From NCBI RefSeq assembly GCF_001557235.1, contig NZ_LSJI01000123.1, positions 1-19,858 on the forward strand: a stretch of DNA of 19,858 nucleotides. Reading direction: 5' to 3'. The notes beneath the pieces are model-generated. The model was given only the letters and a program-made list of their open reading frames with translations. It was not told the DNA's origin and did not search any database. Source of the DNA: Phenylobacterium sp. CCH9-H3. GTDB lineage: Bacteria; Pseudomonadota; Alphaproteobacteria; Caulobacterales; Caulobacteraceae. Positions within the stretch are counted from its first letter, which is position 1. Every line of letters begins with the position of its first letter. Below, in pieces: positions 6,822-14,196 of this stretch. A program made the position numbers and the translations under genes.

Positions 6822-6845
6822 GGTGTTATAGTCTTATATAACACC
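6822..6845. promoter_or_regulatory. Palindromic operator of the GntR/YtrA-type operon
   Basis: GGTGTTATA (6822-6830) and TATAACACC (6837-6845) form a perfect 9+9 dyad with a six-base centre, in otherwise very GC-rich DNA. The AT-rich core also supplies the only plausible -10 hexamers here (TATAGT 6827-6832 or TATATA 6835-6840; TTGCCT at 6810-6815 is a possible -35). A dyad laid over the promoter just upstream of a GntR gene fits autoregulation. Identity of the binding protein is inferred from position. Confidence 0.72.
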
Positions 6846-6921
6846 AGATCAGATGACGTGGGTCCAGACTCACGGTCTCGGTCGCCTGGCGCGGGGGCGT
6901 GCAGGCCATTCGGAACGGGCG

Positions 6922-7290
6922 ATGGATCCAGAGTGGAACGACAGTCAGCCGATCTACCGCCAGATCCGCGATCGCGTGGTCGCCATGATCCTCGACGGCC
7001 TGCTGAAGGAGGGCGATCCGCTGCCCTCGGTGCGCAACGTGGCGACCGAGAGCCGGGTCAATCCGCTCACCGTGCTGAAGGCGTACCAGCAGCTCACCGA
7101 CGAGGGGCTGGTGGAGAAGCGGCGGGGGCTTGGGATGTTCGTCAACACCGGGGCGCGCGACCTGCTGCTTGCCGCCGAACGGGAACGGTTTCTCACGGAA
7201 CAGTGGCCCGAAATCCTCGCCACGATCCAGCGCCTTGGACTGGCCGGCGACCTACTCGGCAAGCCGGACAAGCCGACGAGGAAGGGCTGA
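6922..7290 (+). CDS. GntR family regulator, short YtrA-like type
   Basis: A 122-residue regulator with an N-terminal GntR winged helix (QPIYRQIRDRVVAMILDG, then GDPLPSVRNVATESRVNPLTVLKAYQQLTDEGLV) and only a short helical tail. This is the layout of the YtrA subfamily, which controls neighbouring ABC transporter genes. I prefer ATG 6922 because the family-typical sequence begins there. ATG 6853 is in frame but would add 23 Arg/Gly-rich residues and begin just beyond the operator dyad. It is the first gene of a probable five-gene operon and likely represses it through the dyad at 6822-6845. No effector can be read from the sequence. Confidence 0.9.
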   Translation: MDPEWNDSQPIYRQIRDRVVAMILDGLLKEGDPLPSVRNVATESRVNPLTVLKAYQQLTDEGLVEKRRGLGMFVNTGARDLLLAAERERFLTEQWPEILATIQRLGLAGDLLGKPDKPTRKG

Positions 7291-7294
7291 GCGC

Positions 7295-8146
7295 ATGGCC
7301 TGCATAGAAGCCCGCGGCCTGCGCAAGGCCTTCAAGGACACCGTGGCCCTGGGTGGCGTCGACCTGACCGTCGAGTCGGGCCGCATCGTCGGCCTCATCG
7401 GCCCGAACGGCGCGGGCAAGAGCACGGCGCTACAGGCGATGCTGGGCCTGACCGCCTACCAGGGCGAGCTCAAGGTGCTGGGCCTGGATCCCTGGGCGGC
7501 GCGCGACCAGCTGATGACCGAGGTCTGCTTCATCGCCGACGTTGCGGTGCTGCCACGCTGGATGCGGGTTTGGCAGGCGCTGGACTACGTGGCCGGCGTG
7601 CATCCGCGCTTCGACCGGTCCAAGGCCGAAGGGTTCCTGGCTCGCACCTCCATCCGCAAGGCGAGCCGGGTGCGCGAGCTGTCCAAGGGCATGGTCACCC
7701 AGCTTCACCTGGCGCTGGTGATGGCGATCGACGCGCGCCTGCTGGTGCTGGACGAGCCGACGCTGGGACTGGACCTCCTGTACCGCAAGGCCTTCTACGA
7801 CAGCCTGCTCAACGACTACTTCGACGGAAGCCGCACGATCCTGGTGACGACCCACCAGGTGGAGGAGGTGCAGCACATCCTGACCGACGTGGTGTTCCTG
7901 GACCGCGGTCGCGTGGTGCTGGATTGCAGCATGGAAGCGTTCGAGGCCCGCTATGTGGAGCTGCTGGCGGCGCCCGAGCACCTGGCGACGGCGCGGACGT
8001 TCCGGCCCATCCACGAGCGGCAGCTGTTCGGCCGCAGCCTCCTGATCTTCGATGGGGCCGACAGGGACCGGCTGGCGACCCTGGGCGAGGTGCGCAATCC
8101 CAGCTTGGCGGACGTTTTCGTCGCGCTCGTGGGAGGCCCGCAATGA
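7295..8146 (+). CDS. ABC transporter ATP-binding protein
   Basis: This 283-residue protein is the cytoplasmic ATPase of an ABC-2/YtrB-like transporter. Visible motifs are Walker A GPNGAGKST (residues 36-44), an atypical signature LSKGM (129-133), Walker B LLVLDEPT with the catalytic Glu at 154, and the switch His187. A tail of about 60 residues after the core may sit against the permease. It starts four bases after the GntR stop, with an AGGAAGG ribosome-binding site about nine bases ahead of the ATG. It overlaps the permease gene by four bases (ATGA), so coupled translation is likely. The substrate is unknown; relatives of this operon type respond to cell-envelope stress or peptides, which is only a hint here. 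Confidence 0.94.
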   Translation: MACIEARGLRKAFKDTVALGGVDLTVESGRIVGLIGPNGAGKSTALQAMLGLTAYQGELKVLGLDPWAARDQLMTEVCFIADVAVLPRWMRVWQALDYVAGVHPRFDRSKAEGFLARTSIRKASRVRELSKGMVTQLHLALVMAIDARLLVLDEPTLGLDLLYRKAFYDSLLNDYFDGSRTILVTTHQVEEVQHILTDVVFLDRGRVVLDCSMEAFEARYVELLAAPEHLATARTFRPIHERQLFGRSLLIFDGADRDRLATLGEVRNPSLADVFVALVGGPQ

Positions 8147-9018
8147 CCGCCCTGCCCTGGACCCGCGTGTTCTACTGGTCGGTGCGGCGCGAACTGTGGG
8201 AGCACGGGGCGGTCCTGGCGGCGCCCGTGCTCATCGGCGCCGTCGCCCTGGTCGGCGCCCTGCTCAGCACGTTCGGCCTGCCCGCAGCCTTGCGGAGCCT
8301 GGAAGCGGGCGCGGCCAAGGACGGCGACATGCTGATGGCCTCCTACAGCTTCATGGCCCTCGCCGTGCTGCTTACGGGCCTGCTCGTGGCGGTGTTCTAT
8401 TCGCTGGGCGCGCTGCAGGGCGAGCGGCGCGACCGCAGCCTGCTGTTCTGGAAATCCCTGCCGGTGTCCGACCGGATGACGGTGCTGTCGAAGGCTGCGG
8501 TGCCGCTGGTGGTGACGCCGGTCGTAACCTTCGCGGTGGTCTTCGCCATCCAGCTTCTGATGCTGGTCTGGAGCACGGTTGTGACGGTGGCCAACGGGAT
8601 CAGCCCCGCCGTGCTGTGGAAGCACGCGGACCTGACCACGATGTGGGTGGTCCTGCCCTACGGCCTGATCGTCAACGCCCTCTGGCAGGCGCCGGTGTTC
8701 GCCTGGTTCCTACTGGTCTCGGCCTGGGCGCGGCGAACGCCGATCCTCTGGGCGCTGGCGCCGTTCGCGATCCCGGCGATCCTCGAAGGCCTGGCGCTGC
8801 GCACCTCGCACATCGGCAGCTTCATCGGCGAGCGGCTGCTGGGCGGCTTCGCCCAGGCCTTCAGCGTCGACGGCAAGGCGGAGGCGGCCATCGACAACGT
8901 CGGCCAGGTCGCTCCCCTCCGCGTCCTGGCCCAACCCGACCTCTGGCTCGGCTTCCTGTTCGCGGCCGTGTTCCTGGCCGCCGCCATCTGGCTCCGACGA
9001 CGACGCGAGCCAAGCTGA
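8143..9018 (+). CDS. ABC transporter permease
   Basis: A 291-residue integral membrane protein with about six hydrophobic segments: near residues 25-45, 65-90, 118-150, 165-185, 195-215 and 265-285. The cytoplasmic loop LGALQGERRDRSLLFWKSLPVSD after TM2 is typical of ABC-2 type permeases, in which it contacts the ATPase. The gene begins inside the ATPase stop codon (ATGA), so the two products should be made in similar amounts and form the transporter. There is no sign of a separate substrate-binding protein, which favours export or a sensing role over import. The substrate is not identifiable. Confidence 0.9.
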   Translation: MTALPWTRVFYWSVRRELWEHGAVLAAPVLIGAVALVGALLSTFGLPAALRSLEAGAAKDGDMLMASYSFMALAVLLTGLLVAVFYSLGALQGERRDRSLLFWKSLPVSDRMTVLSKAAVPLVVTPVVTFAVVFAIQLLMLVWSTVVTVANGISPAVLWKHADLTTMWVVLPYGLIVNALWQAPVFAWFLLVSAWARRTPILWALAPFAIPAILEGLALRTSHIGSFIGERLLGGFAQAFSVDGKAEAAIDNVGQVAPLRVLAQPDLWLGFLFAAVFLAAAIWLRRRREPS

Positions 9019-9045
9019 CCCCCCTCCCCTTCCGGAGATGATCCC

Positions 9046-9891
9046 ATGACCACTGCAGTCCTGACGCCCGGCGGCTCCGCCCGGGCGACGGCGGAACGCG
9101 CCCTGAAGGCGGCCGCAGGCTTCTGGTTCGCTACCGCGGTGACCGGCCAGGCCCTGTTCCTGACCTACATCCTGGCCGTCTACGCACCGACCTCGCTCAG
9201 CGGGAACTTCGCCGCCTGGAACGAGAACAAGATGCTCATCAAGGGCTATGTGCCGGGCGACACCGTCGGCAACCTGGCCTTCGCGGCGCACGTGCTGATG
9301 GCGGCCGTGGTGACCTTCGGCGGTACGCTCCAGTTCGTGCCGCAGATCCGTGCACGGGCGCCGGCGGTCCACCGCTGGATCGGCCGGGCCTTCATGATCA
9401 CGGCGATGGCCGCCAGCGTCGTCGGCCTGTGGATGACCTGGGGCCGGCCCACCGACTCCGGCCTCCCCGCCGTCATCGCCATCACCCTGGACGCGGTCCT
9501 GATCCTGGCGTTCGGCGGCCTGGCCTGGCGCACCGCCGTGACCCGCGACTTCGCCGCCCACCGCCGCTGGGCCATGCGCACCTTCATGGTCGCCAACGGC
9601 GTCTGGTTCCTGCGGCTGGGGATGGCGACCTACGGCATGGCCTACATGGCGACCGGGAAGGTCCTGCCCAAGCCCGGCGACTTCTTCGATGTCTGGAGCT
9701 TCGGCGGCTACCTCGTCCCGCTCCTGGTCCTCGAACTCTACCTGCGCGCCAAGGCCGGCGGCGGAGCCGCGATGCGAGTCTCGGCGGCCGGCGCGGTCTT
9801 CCTCGGCGCCCTGCTCATGGGCGTCGGCATCTTCGGAACGTGGGTCGGCATGTTCAGCCCCGTCCTCGCCAACGTCCTCGCCAGGCTCTGA
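9046..9891 (+). CDS. Multi-pass membrane protein, DUF2306 type
   Basis: A 281-residue membrane protein with about seven or eight hydrophobic helices. It has the features I associate with DUF2306: a helix end AVHRWIGRAFMI and a later HRRWAMRTFMVANGVWFLRLGM segment, where conserved histidines sit at the membrane face. It follows the permease after 27 bases and has a good ribosome-binding site (CCGGAG). The family has no established function. Its place in the operon suggests that it modulates or assists the ABC transporter, but that is inference. The next gene resembles it in type and may be a diverged paralogue. Confidence 0.8.
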   Translation: MTTAVLTPGGSARATAERALKAAAGFWFATAVTGQALFLTYILAVYAPTSLSGNFAAWNENKMLIKGYVPGDTVGNLAFAAHVLMAAVVTFGGTLQFVPQIRARAPAVHRWIGRAFMITAMAASVVGLWMTWGRPTDSGLPAVIAITLDAVLILAFGGLAWRTAVTRDFAAHRRWAMRTFMVANGVWFLRLGMATYGMAYMATGKVLPKPGDFFDVWSFGGYLVPLLVLELYLRAKAGGGAAMRVSAAGAVFLGALLMGVGIFGTWVGMFSPVLANVLARL

Positions 9892-9902
9892 AAGGCAACG
9901 TC

Positions 9903-10613
9903 ATGACCCTCGAAGCTCCTCCCGGCGCGCCCTGGATCCTGCACTTCGGCGCCGCCCTGCTGCTCGTGCTCCATATCGCGGGCGGCGCCGCGGGCATCCT
10001 CTCCGGCGGGGTCGCCATGTTCGCCCGCAAGGGCGGCCGCTGGCACACCGTTGCCGGAACGGTCTTTTTCGTCTCGATGCTGACCATGACGGGCGTGGCC
10101 GCCGTCACCGCCCCATTCCTCGCCGACGGGCGATGGACCAACACCACCGCGGCGATCTTCACCCTCTACCTGGTGGCCACAGGCTGGGCGACGGTGCGGC
10201 GGCGGCCGGGCAAGGTCGGCGCTTTCGAGCGTGGCGCGGTGCTCGTGCCACTGGGTATCGCCGCCATGGGCCTGGCCCTGGTTCCGTGGGGCCTGGGGAC
10301 CGGAACGGCCGACGGCTTCGCCACGGTCTACGCCTTCGGCGCCATCGCGGGCCTGGCGGCGGCCAGCGACCTGAGAATGATCCGGCGCGGCGGCGTCGTC
10401 GGACGCGACCGCACCGTGCGCCATCTCTGGCGGATGGGCCTGGCGCTGTTCGTCGCCACCGGCTCGTTCTTCTTCGGACAGCAGGACCGTATTCCCGAGG
10501 CGATCCGCGCCAGTATCGTCCCCTCTGTCCTCGGCCTCGCGCCCCTGCCCCTCACCGCGTTCTGGTGGATCCGCACCCGGCTGCCCCGTCGGGCCCGCCT
10601 CGCGGCCTCGTGA
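9903..10613 (+). CDS. Multi-pass membrane protein, DUF2306-like
   Basis: A 236-residue membrane protein with six or seven hydrophobic segments. The N-terminal part, ILHFGAALLLVLHIAGGAAGILSGGVAMFARKGGRWHTVAGTVFFV, has the H-x-x-G and RWHTVAG pattern resembling the HRWIGRAF region of the preceding gene. A second histidine site is TVRHLWRMGLALFVATGSFFF near residue 180. It starts 11 bases after the preceding gene and closes the operon. A strong GC hairpin follows at 10628-10650. The function is unknown. Whether it belongs to the same family as its neighbour needs a profile search. Confidence 0.78.
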   Translation: MTLEAPPGAPWILHFGAALLLVLHIAGGAAGILSGGVAMFARKGGRWHTVAGTVFFVSMLTMTGVAAVTAPFLADGRWTNTTAAIFTLYLVATGWATVRRRPGKVGAFERGAVLVPLGIAAMGLALVPWGLGTGTADGFATVYAFGAIAGLAAASDLRMIRRGGVVGRDRTVRHLWRMGLALFVATGSFFFGQQDRIPEAIRASIVPSVLGLAPLPLTAFWWIRTRLPRRARLAAS

Positions 10614-10627
10614 ATCCACGCGCCTTG

Positions 10628-10650
10628 GCCGCCGGCGCGGGGCCGGCGGC
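10628..10650. terminator. Candidate bidirectional terminator hairpin
   Basis: GCCGCCGGC (10628-10636) and GCCGGCGGC (10642-10650) form a perfect 9 bp GC stem with a five-base loop between two convergent genes. Only TT follows on the plus strand, so it lacks a classical U-tract. Its position and strength still suit a transcription stop for one or both operons. Confidence 0.5.
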
Positions 10651-10677
10651 TTCGGGCGGAACCGGGTCGGACGGAGG

Positions 10678-11487
10678 TCAGATCCGCGCGTCCCACGCCG
10701 CCAGTTGATGGGCCTTCAGCATGTCCTCGACAGCTCGCGGGACCACGTTGCGGAACTTGCCCTCGTCGGCCGGCACGATCTCGATCATCCGATCGATCAT
10801 CTCCTGGGGATCCATGGCGCCGCCCGGCGAAGCGAAGAAGTCGTCGAACTCCTTGCGAAGAGCCGCGCGCTTGGTGACGTTCTTCGCATCGTCCAGCCAG
10901 CGGAAGGGCGTGTCGGCCATCGTCTCGTTGTAACCGGTGTGGTAGGCGCCCGGATTGATGGTTTGCACCTTGATCCCATAGGCCGCCACCTCCTGCTGCA
11001 TGGCTTCCGCCACCGCTTCCAGGGCATGCTTGGTCGAGACGTAGACGCCCCAGTTGGCCGGGGTGAACAGCCCGCCCATGGATGAGGTGAAGACCACCTT
11101 GGCCGTCTTGCCCATGTCGATCCAGGTGCGGACGAAGCCCTGCGTCAGCGCCAGAGGCGCGAAGACGTTGACCTCGTAGTTGCGGCGAACCAGGTCCAGC
11201 GGGATCTCGAACACCGGCCCCGCCTCGCCGACGCCGGCGTTGTTCCAGAGCACGTCGACCTCGGGCGCCAGCTTCTGCGCGTAGGCCACGTCGTAGGGAT
11301 CGAGCAGGTCCAACTTCAGGACTTCCAGGTTGTCCAGACCGAGCGCCCTGGCCTTTTCGCGCAGCGGCATGACGTGGGGCGAGAACTGCACCGTGGCGAT
11401 GACGCGGTGGCCGTTCCTGGCCATGCCGATGGCGGCGGCTTCGCCGAAGCCGGAGCCCGCGCCGGTGATGAGGATGGTCTTGGTCAT
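10678..11487 (-). CDS. SDR family oxidoreductase
   Basis: A 269-residue classical short-chain dehydrogenase/reductase. The Rossmann nucleotide site is TGAGSGFG (residues 8-15), the structural NNAG motif is at 82-85, the catalytic serine is S135 or S136, and the active-site pair is Y149-x3-K153 (YVSTK). The region after the catalytic lysine (INPGAYHTGYNE) is normal. It uses NAD(P)H to reduce or oxidise a carbonyl or alcohol; the substrate is unknown. The start has a good ribosome-binding site (AAAGGAAA). It lies 53 bases downstream of the GlcG/HbpS-like gene on the same strand and is probably cotranscribed with it, under the divergent AraC regulator. Confidence 0.93.
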   Translation of the reverse strand: MTKTILITGAGSGFGEAAAIGMARNGHRVIATVQFSPHVMPLREKARALGLDNLEVLKLDLLDPYDVAYAQKLAPEVDVLWNNAGVGEAGPVFEIPLDLVRRNYEVNVFAPLALTQGFVRTWIDMGKTAKVVFTSSMGGLFTPANWGVYVSTKHALEAVAEAMQQEVAAYGIKVQTINPGAYHTGYNETMADTPFRWLDDAKNVTKRAALRKEFDDFFASPGGAMDPQEMIDRMIEIVPADEGKFRNVVPRAVEDMLKAHQLAAWDARI

Positions 11488-11540
11488 GGTCGTTTCCTTT
11501 CGAGCTGAATGGGCCGTCAGGCCAGGTTGAGAGGGTGGGT

Positions 11541-11954
11541 TCAGGCGGCGAAGGCGGCCGCGGCCGCCTCGGCGATGGCGACGTCCTGGGCGACGGCGCC
11601 GCCCGAGACGCCCACGGCGCCCAGGGTCTGGCCGTCCCGGCTGCGCAGCGGGATGCCGCCGCCGAAGGGCACGAGGCCGCCGTTGGTGTTCTCGAGGCCG
11701 GGCGCCTGCGCACCGGGCTTGCAGTAGTCCCAGACGATCTCGCTGCGGGCGTCGAACAGGATCGCGGTCCGGGCCTTGCCGATCGACACGTCGATGGAGC
11801 CCAGGACGGCGCCGTCCATCCGGTCGAAGGCCTTCAGGTGAGCGCCTGCGTCGAGAATGGCGACGTTGACCGGCACGCCCAGTTCGGCGGCCCTGGCCGC
11901 GGCGGCGGCGATGACCGCCTGGGCCTGCTGCGTGGTGATCAGGTGAGGGTTCAT
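11541..11954 (-). CDS. GlcG/HbpS family (DUF336) protein
   Basis: This 137-residue protein matches the heme-degrading/heme-binding GlcG-HbpS family. The hallmarks are an N-terminal helix MNPHLITTQQAQAVIAAAAA, the strand VPVNVAILDAGAHLKAFDRMDGA, the SIDVSIGKARTA segment and the C-terminal Gly-rich VPFGGGIPLR and GAVGVSGG loops. There is no signal peptide, so it is probably cytoplasmic. Members are small dimers or octamers of uncertain role, often found beside oxidoreductases. A GGAG site lies upstream of ATG 11954. It is the first gene of a probable two-gene operon with the SDR and is divergent from an AraC-type gene. Confidence 0.9.
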   Translation of the reverse strand: MNPHLITTQQAQAVIAAAAARAAELGVPVNVAILDAGAHLKAFDRMDGAVLGSIDVSIGKARTAILFDARSEIVWDYCKPGAQAPGLENTNGGLVPFGGGIPLRSRDGQTLGAVGVSGGAVAQDVAIAEAAAAAFAA

Positions 11955-12068
11955 TTCCGTCTCCGTCTTGACCGTGTTCCGATGGTCTGACGGTACGGAC
12001 CGGGCCGAGGTGGCGCCGTTCGCGGATTTCGGGGATTGTCGCGATGTTGCGGCGACCGAACGATCGCG
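11955..12068. promoter_or_regulatory. Divergent promoter region, DUF336/SDR and AraC genes
   Basis: This 114-base gap between divergent start codons must hold both promoters and probably the AraC-type binding sites. I see no convincing consensus promoter and only an imperfect dyad around GGTCTG...CGGACC (about 11983-12002). AraC proteins usually bind direct half-sites that cannot be recognised by eye. Confidence 0.5.
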
Positions 12069-12992
12069 ATGGTGGGCGTGCCGACAGGGGTGAGAGACGA
12101 CGAAGCGAGGTCTGACGCGGGCAGCGCCGCGCTCGGCGCCATCGGGCGTATCGTCAAGGCGCCGCCGGCCCTGGTCGAGGAGGTGCTCCGCGGCGACACC
12201 CGCCTGACGCGCCGCGGGGGCCACGGCGCCCTGCACGATCACCTGGAGGGCCTGACGGGCCACGTGGTGATGACCTACTACGGCGCGGCCCAGGACATCG
12301 CCTGGCGCACCGACGGGCTGCGGCTGACCTCGCGCACCCGCCCGGGCAGCATCACCCTGATCCCGGATGGGCATGACGGGCGCTGGGACATCGAAGGCCC
12401 CATCGAAGTCTCCCACGTCTACCTCACCGACGCCCGGCTGCAGGCCTGCGCCGACGTGCTGGCGCAGGGCCGGAAGGTGGAGCTGATCAGCCGGGTCGGG
12501 TTCGAAGACGCCGCGGCGGGCCGGATCCTGGAGATGCTGAGCAACGAGACGCTGGTAGGCGACCCCGCCTCAAGGCTGTTCGTGGAGCAGGCGATCGACC
12601 TGCTTTGCACCCAGCTGGTCCGCGCCCATTCGTCGGCGGGGACGGTCACGGACCTCGCGCCCCGGCGAGGTCTCGCGGACTGGCAGGTGAAGCGCGTGAC
12701 CGGCTACATGCAGGACCGGCTGGACCAGGACATCAGCCTGGAGGAGCTGTCGGCCCTCGTCGGCCTCAGCCGCTTCCACTTCTGCACGGCGTTCAAGGCG
12801 GCCACGGGCCAGACCCCGCACAACTGGCTGACGGCGCTGCGCATGGGGCGGGCGCGGCAGCTGCTCGCCGAGCGCAGCTTGGCGATCACCGACATCGCCT
12901 TGGCCGTGGGCTACCAGACGCCATCGGCCTTCACCGCCACCTTCCGCCGGCTGGCGCGGGTGACGCCCAGCGAGTTCCGCAAGGCGCTCTAG
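12069..12992 (+). CDS. AraC family transcriptional regulator
   Basis: A 307-residue regulator from ATG 12069. The C-terminal third holds two helix-turn-helix motifs: ISLEELSALVGLSRFHFCTAFKAATGQTPHNWLTALRMGRA, then ITDIALAVGYQTPSAFTATFRRLARVTPSEFRKAL, the standard AraC/XylS signature. The N-terminal part, about residues 20-190, is a sensor or dimerisation domain without a recognised ligand motif. A TTG at 12036 is in frame and could add 11 residues; neither start has a clear ribosome-binding site, so the start is uncertain. Its divergent position makes the GlcG/HbpS-SDR operon the likely target. This resembles arrangements in which an AraC protein activates catabolism of a small organic compound. 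Confidence 0.9.
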   Translation: MVGVPTGVRDDEARSDAGSAALGAIGRIVKAPPALVEEVLRGDTRLTRRGGHGALHDHLEGLTGHVVMTYYGAAQDIAWRTDGLRLTSRTRPGSITLIPDGHDGRWDIEGPIEVSHVYLTDARLQACADVLAQGRKVELISRVGFEDAAAGRILEMLSNETLVGDPASRLFVEQAIDLLCTQLVRAHSSAGTVTDLAPRRGLADWQVKRVTGYMQDRLDQDISLEELSALVGLSRFHFCTAFKAATGQTPHNWLTALRMGRARQLLAERSLAITDIALAVGYQTPSAFTATFRRLARVTPSEFRKAL

Positions 12993-13003
12993 GGAAGCTT
13001 CGC

Positions 13004-13009
13004 TATACT
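13004..13009 (+). promoter_or_regulatory. Candidate -10 element for the four-TM protein gene
   Basis: TATACT matches TATAAT at five of six positions and lies about 48 bases upstream of ATG 13057, just after the AraC gene ends. No good -35 hexamer is present at 16-18 bases, so this is a weak promoter call. It would give the downstream gene its own transcript. Confidence 0.35.
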
Positions 13010-13011
13010 GC

Positions 13012-13100
13012 GCGGCAGGCGTCGTCGGGGGACCTCGCCGATTGGGGAGCTTTGCGATGACCACGGCCAATGCGGCAGGCGCCGTCGGGGACCTGGGCGA
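13012..13100 (+). repeat. Imperfect direct repeat spanning a start codon
   Basis: A block of about 30 bases at 13012-13041, beginning GCGGCAGGCGTCGTCGGGG, recurs at 13072-13100 as GCGGCAGGCGCCGTCGGGG, with the same continuation ACCT and a final CGA. The copies differ by a few substitutions and one inserted G. The first copy is upstream of the start codon and the second encodes residues about 6-15 of the four-TM protein. The layout looks like a local duplication. Confidence 0.6.
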
Positions 13101-14187
13101 ACGGCGCGGCCTGTTCGAGGACCGCCTGGCCGACTGGACTAACGACGACGTGCTGCAGACGAAGGAGGCGCGCGCCGCCCTGGGGGCGAAGCATCCGGCC
13201 GGCTTGCGGGTGCTGGACTGGCCGGAGCTCCGGGCCCTCTTCGCGCGGTACGACCCGCCCGCCACGCGCCACGGACGGCGCGACCGGCGCTTCGGCCTGA
13301 TCTCGGTAGCGCTCGCCGCCCTGGGTCTGGGCCTGGCGGCGCTCGCACCTCTGGCCGTGGGCGCGGAACGCTATATGGGCCTGGCCGCCGCCGCCCTGAC
13401 CATCGCAGGCCTCGGGCTGATGGCCTTCCACGAGTTCGGCGCCAGCTCGAAAGCCCGGTGGCTGGCGCAGCGCTTCGGGGCGGAGCGGGTCCGGGCGCTC
13501 TACTTCCAGGCGGTGGCCAACAACCTGGACCTCGTGGCGCGGGCGATGACCAGCGACACCGCGCTCGGCGAATGGAAGGGCGCCCGGGCGCGCCTGCTCC
13601 CGCTGCTGCCGAAGCCCGAAGACCTGCCAGGCCAGGTGCCGAAGCTCGCCGGTCCCGTGGACGACGCAGAGACCTGGGTGGCCCCGGAGTGGGTCACGCC
13701 ACCGAAGCCGCCCGAGCCGTCGCCGGAACTGGACCTGCTGCTGTCGTTGCTCCGCGGCCAGCGACTCGACGCCCAGCTCGACTATGTGCAGCGGAAGCTC
13801 AGCGACTCGCTGGGCGCGCCCGGCCAGCGGGCGACCGCGGTGCGTCGCCTCAGCCTGCTGCTGGTCGCCGCCGCCGCGGTGACCGGCGCCGTCGCGGGCG
13901 TGCTGCTGGCCACCGGGCGGACGCCTGCGGACACGGACGTGAAGCTGGCCCTGGAGGTCACCGTGGGCGCCCTGGTCGTCGCCCTGGCGCTGCGGGTGAT
14001 CAACGACGACCGGCTGCTGTCGGGCGACGCCGCGCGCTATGCGTCCTACGCGGAGGCGGTTTCGCAGGCGCGCGCCCGTTTCGATGCGGGCGGCCTGGCC
14101 GAGAAGCAGGCCGCCCTTCGCGAGATGGAGATCGTGGCCTACCGGGATCTGCGGCAGTTCATCGGCGCCCACTGGAGAGCCCGGTAG
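13057..14187 (+). CDS. Four-TM membrane protein with SLATT/DUF4231-like halves
   Basis: A 376-residue protein with two transmembrane hairpins: TM1-2 near residues 79-100 and 106-126, and TM3-4 near 263-285 and 296-314. After TM2 comes SKARWLAQRFGAERVRALYF and after TM4 comes RYASYAEAVSQARARF followed by EMEIVAYRDLRQFIGAHW. Both resemble the W-x-x-R-x-x-x-E and R-Y-x-x-Y...E-x-x-x-x-R patterns that follow the 2TM unit in SLATT and DUF4231 proteins. A Pro-rich linker (about 214-223) separates the halves. SLATT proteins are proposed pore-forming effectors of nucleotide-signalling defence systems, but no CD-NTase, SLOG or TIR partner is next to it. ATG 13057 is chosen for its GGGGAG site seven bases upstream. 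The coding call is firm, the family call tentative. Confidence 0.75.
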   Translation: MTTANAAGAVGDLGERRGLFEDRLADWTNDDVLQTKEARAALGAKHPAGLRVLDWPELRALFARYDPPATRHGRRDRRFGLISVALAALGLGLAALAPLAVGAERYMGLAAAALTIAGLGLMAFHEFGASSKARWLAQRFGAERVRALYFQAVANNLDLVARAMTSDTALGEWKGARARLLPLLPKPEDLPGQVPKLAGPVDDAETWVAPEWVTPPKPPEPSPELDLLLSLLRGQRLDAQLDYVQRKLSDSLGAPGQRATAVRRLSLLLVAAAAVTGAVAGVLLATGRTPADTDVKLALEVTVGALVVALALRVINDDRLLSGDAARYASYAEAVSQARARFDAGGLAEKQAALREMEIVAYRDLRQFIGAHWRAR

Positions 14188-14196
14188 CCCAGGCGG

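Noticed and set aside
6683..6841. ORF of 52 residues starting at ATG 6683 after GGGGGGAG
   Set aside because: It runs into the operator dyad, has Arg/Gly-rich composition, lies over the paired stems and resembles no protein.
3393..6841. Very long plus-strand open frames (666 and 471 residues) opposite the UdgX and radical SAM genes
   Set aside because: They are antisense shadows of GC-rich genes with clear families; their composition is rich in Arg, Gly and Asp/Val repeats with no domain.
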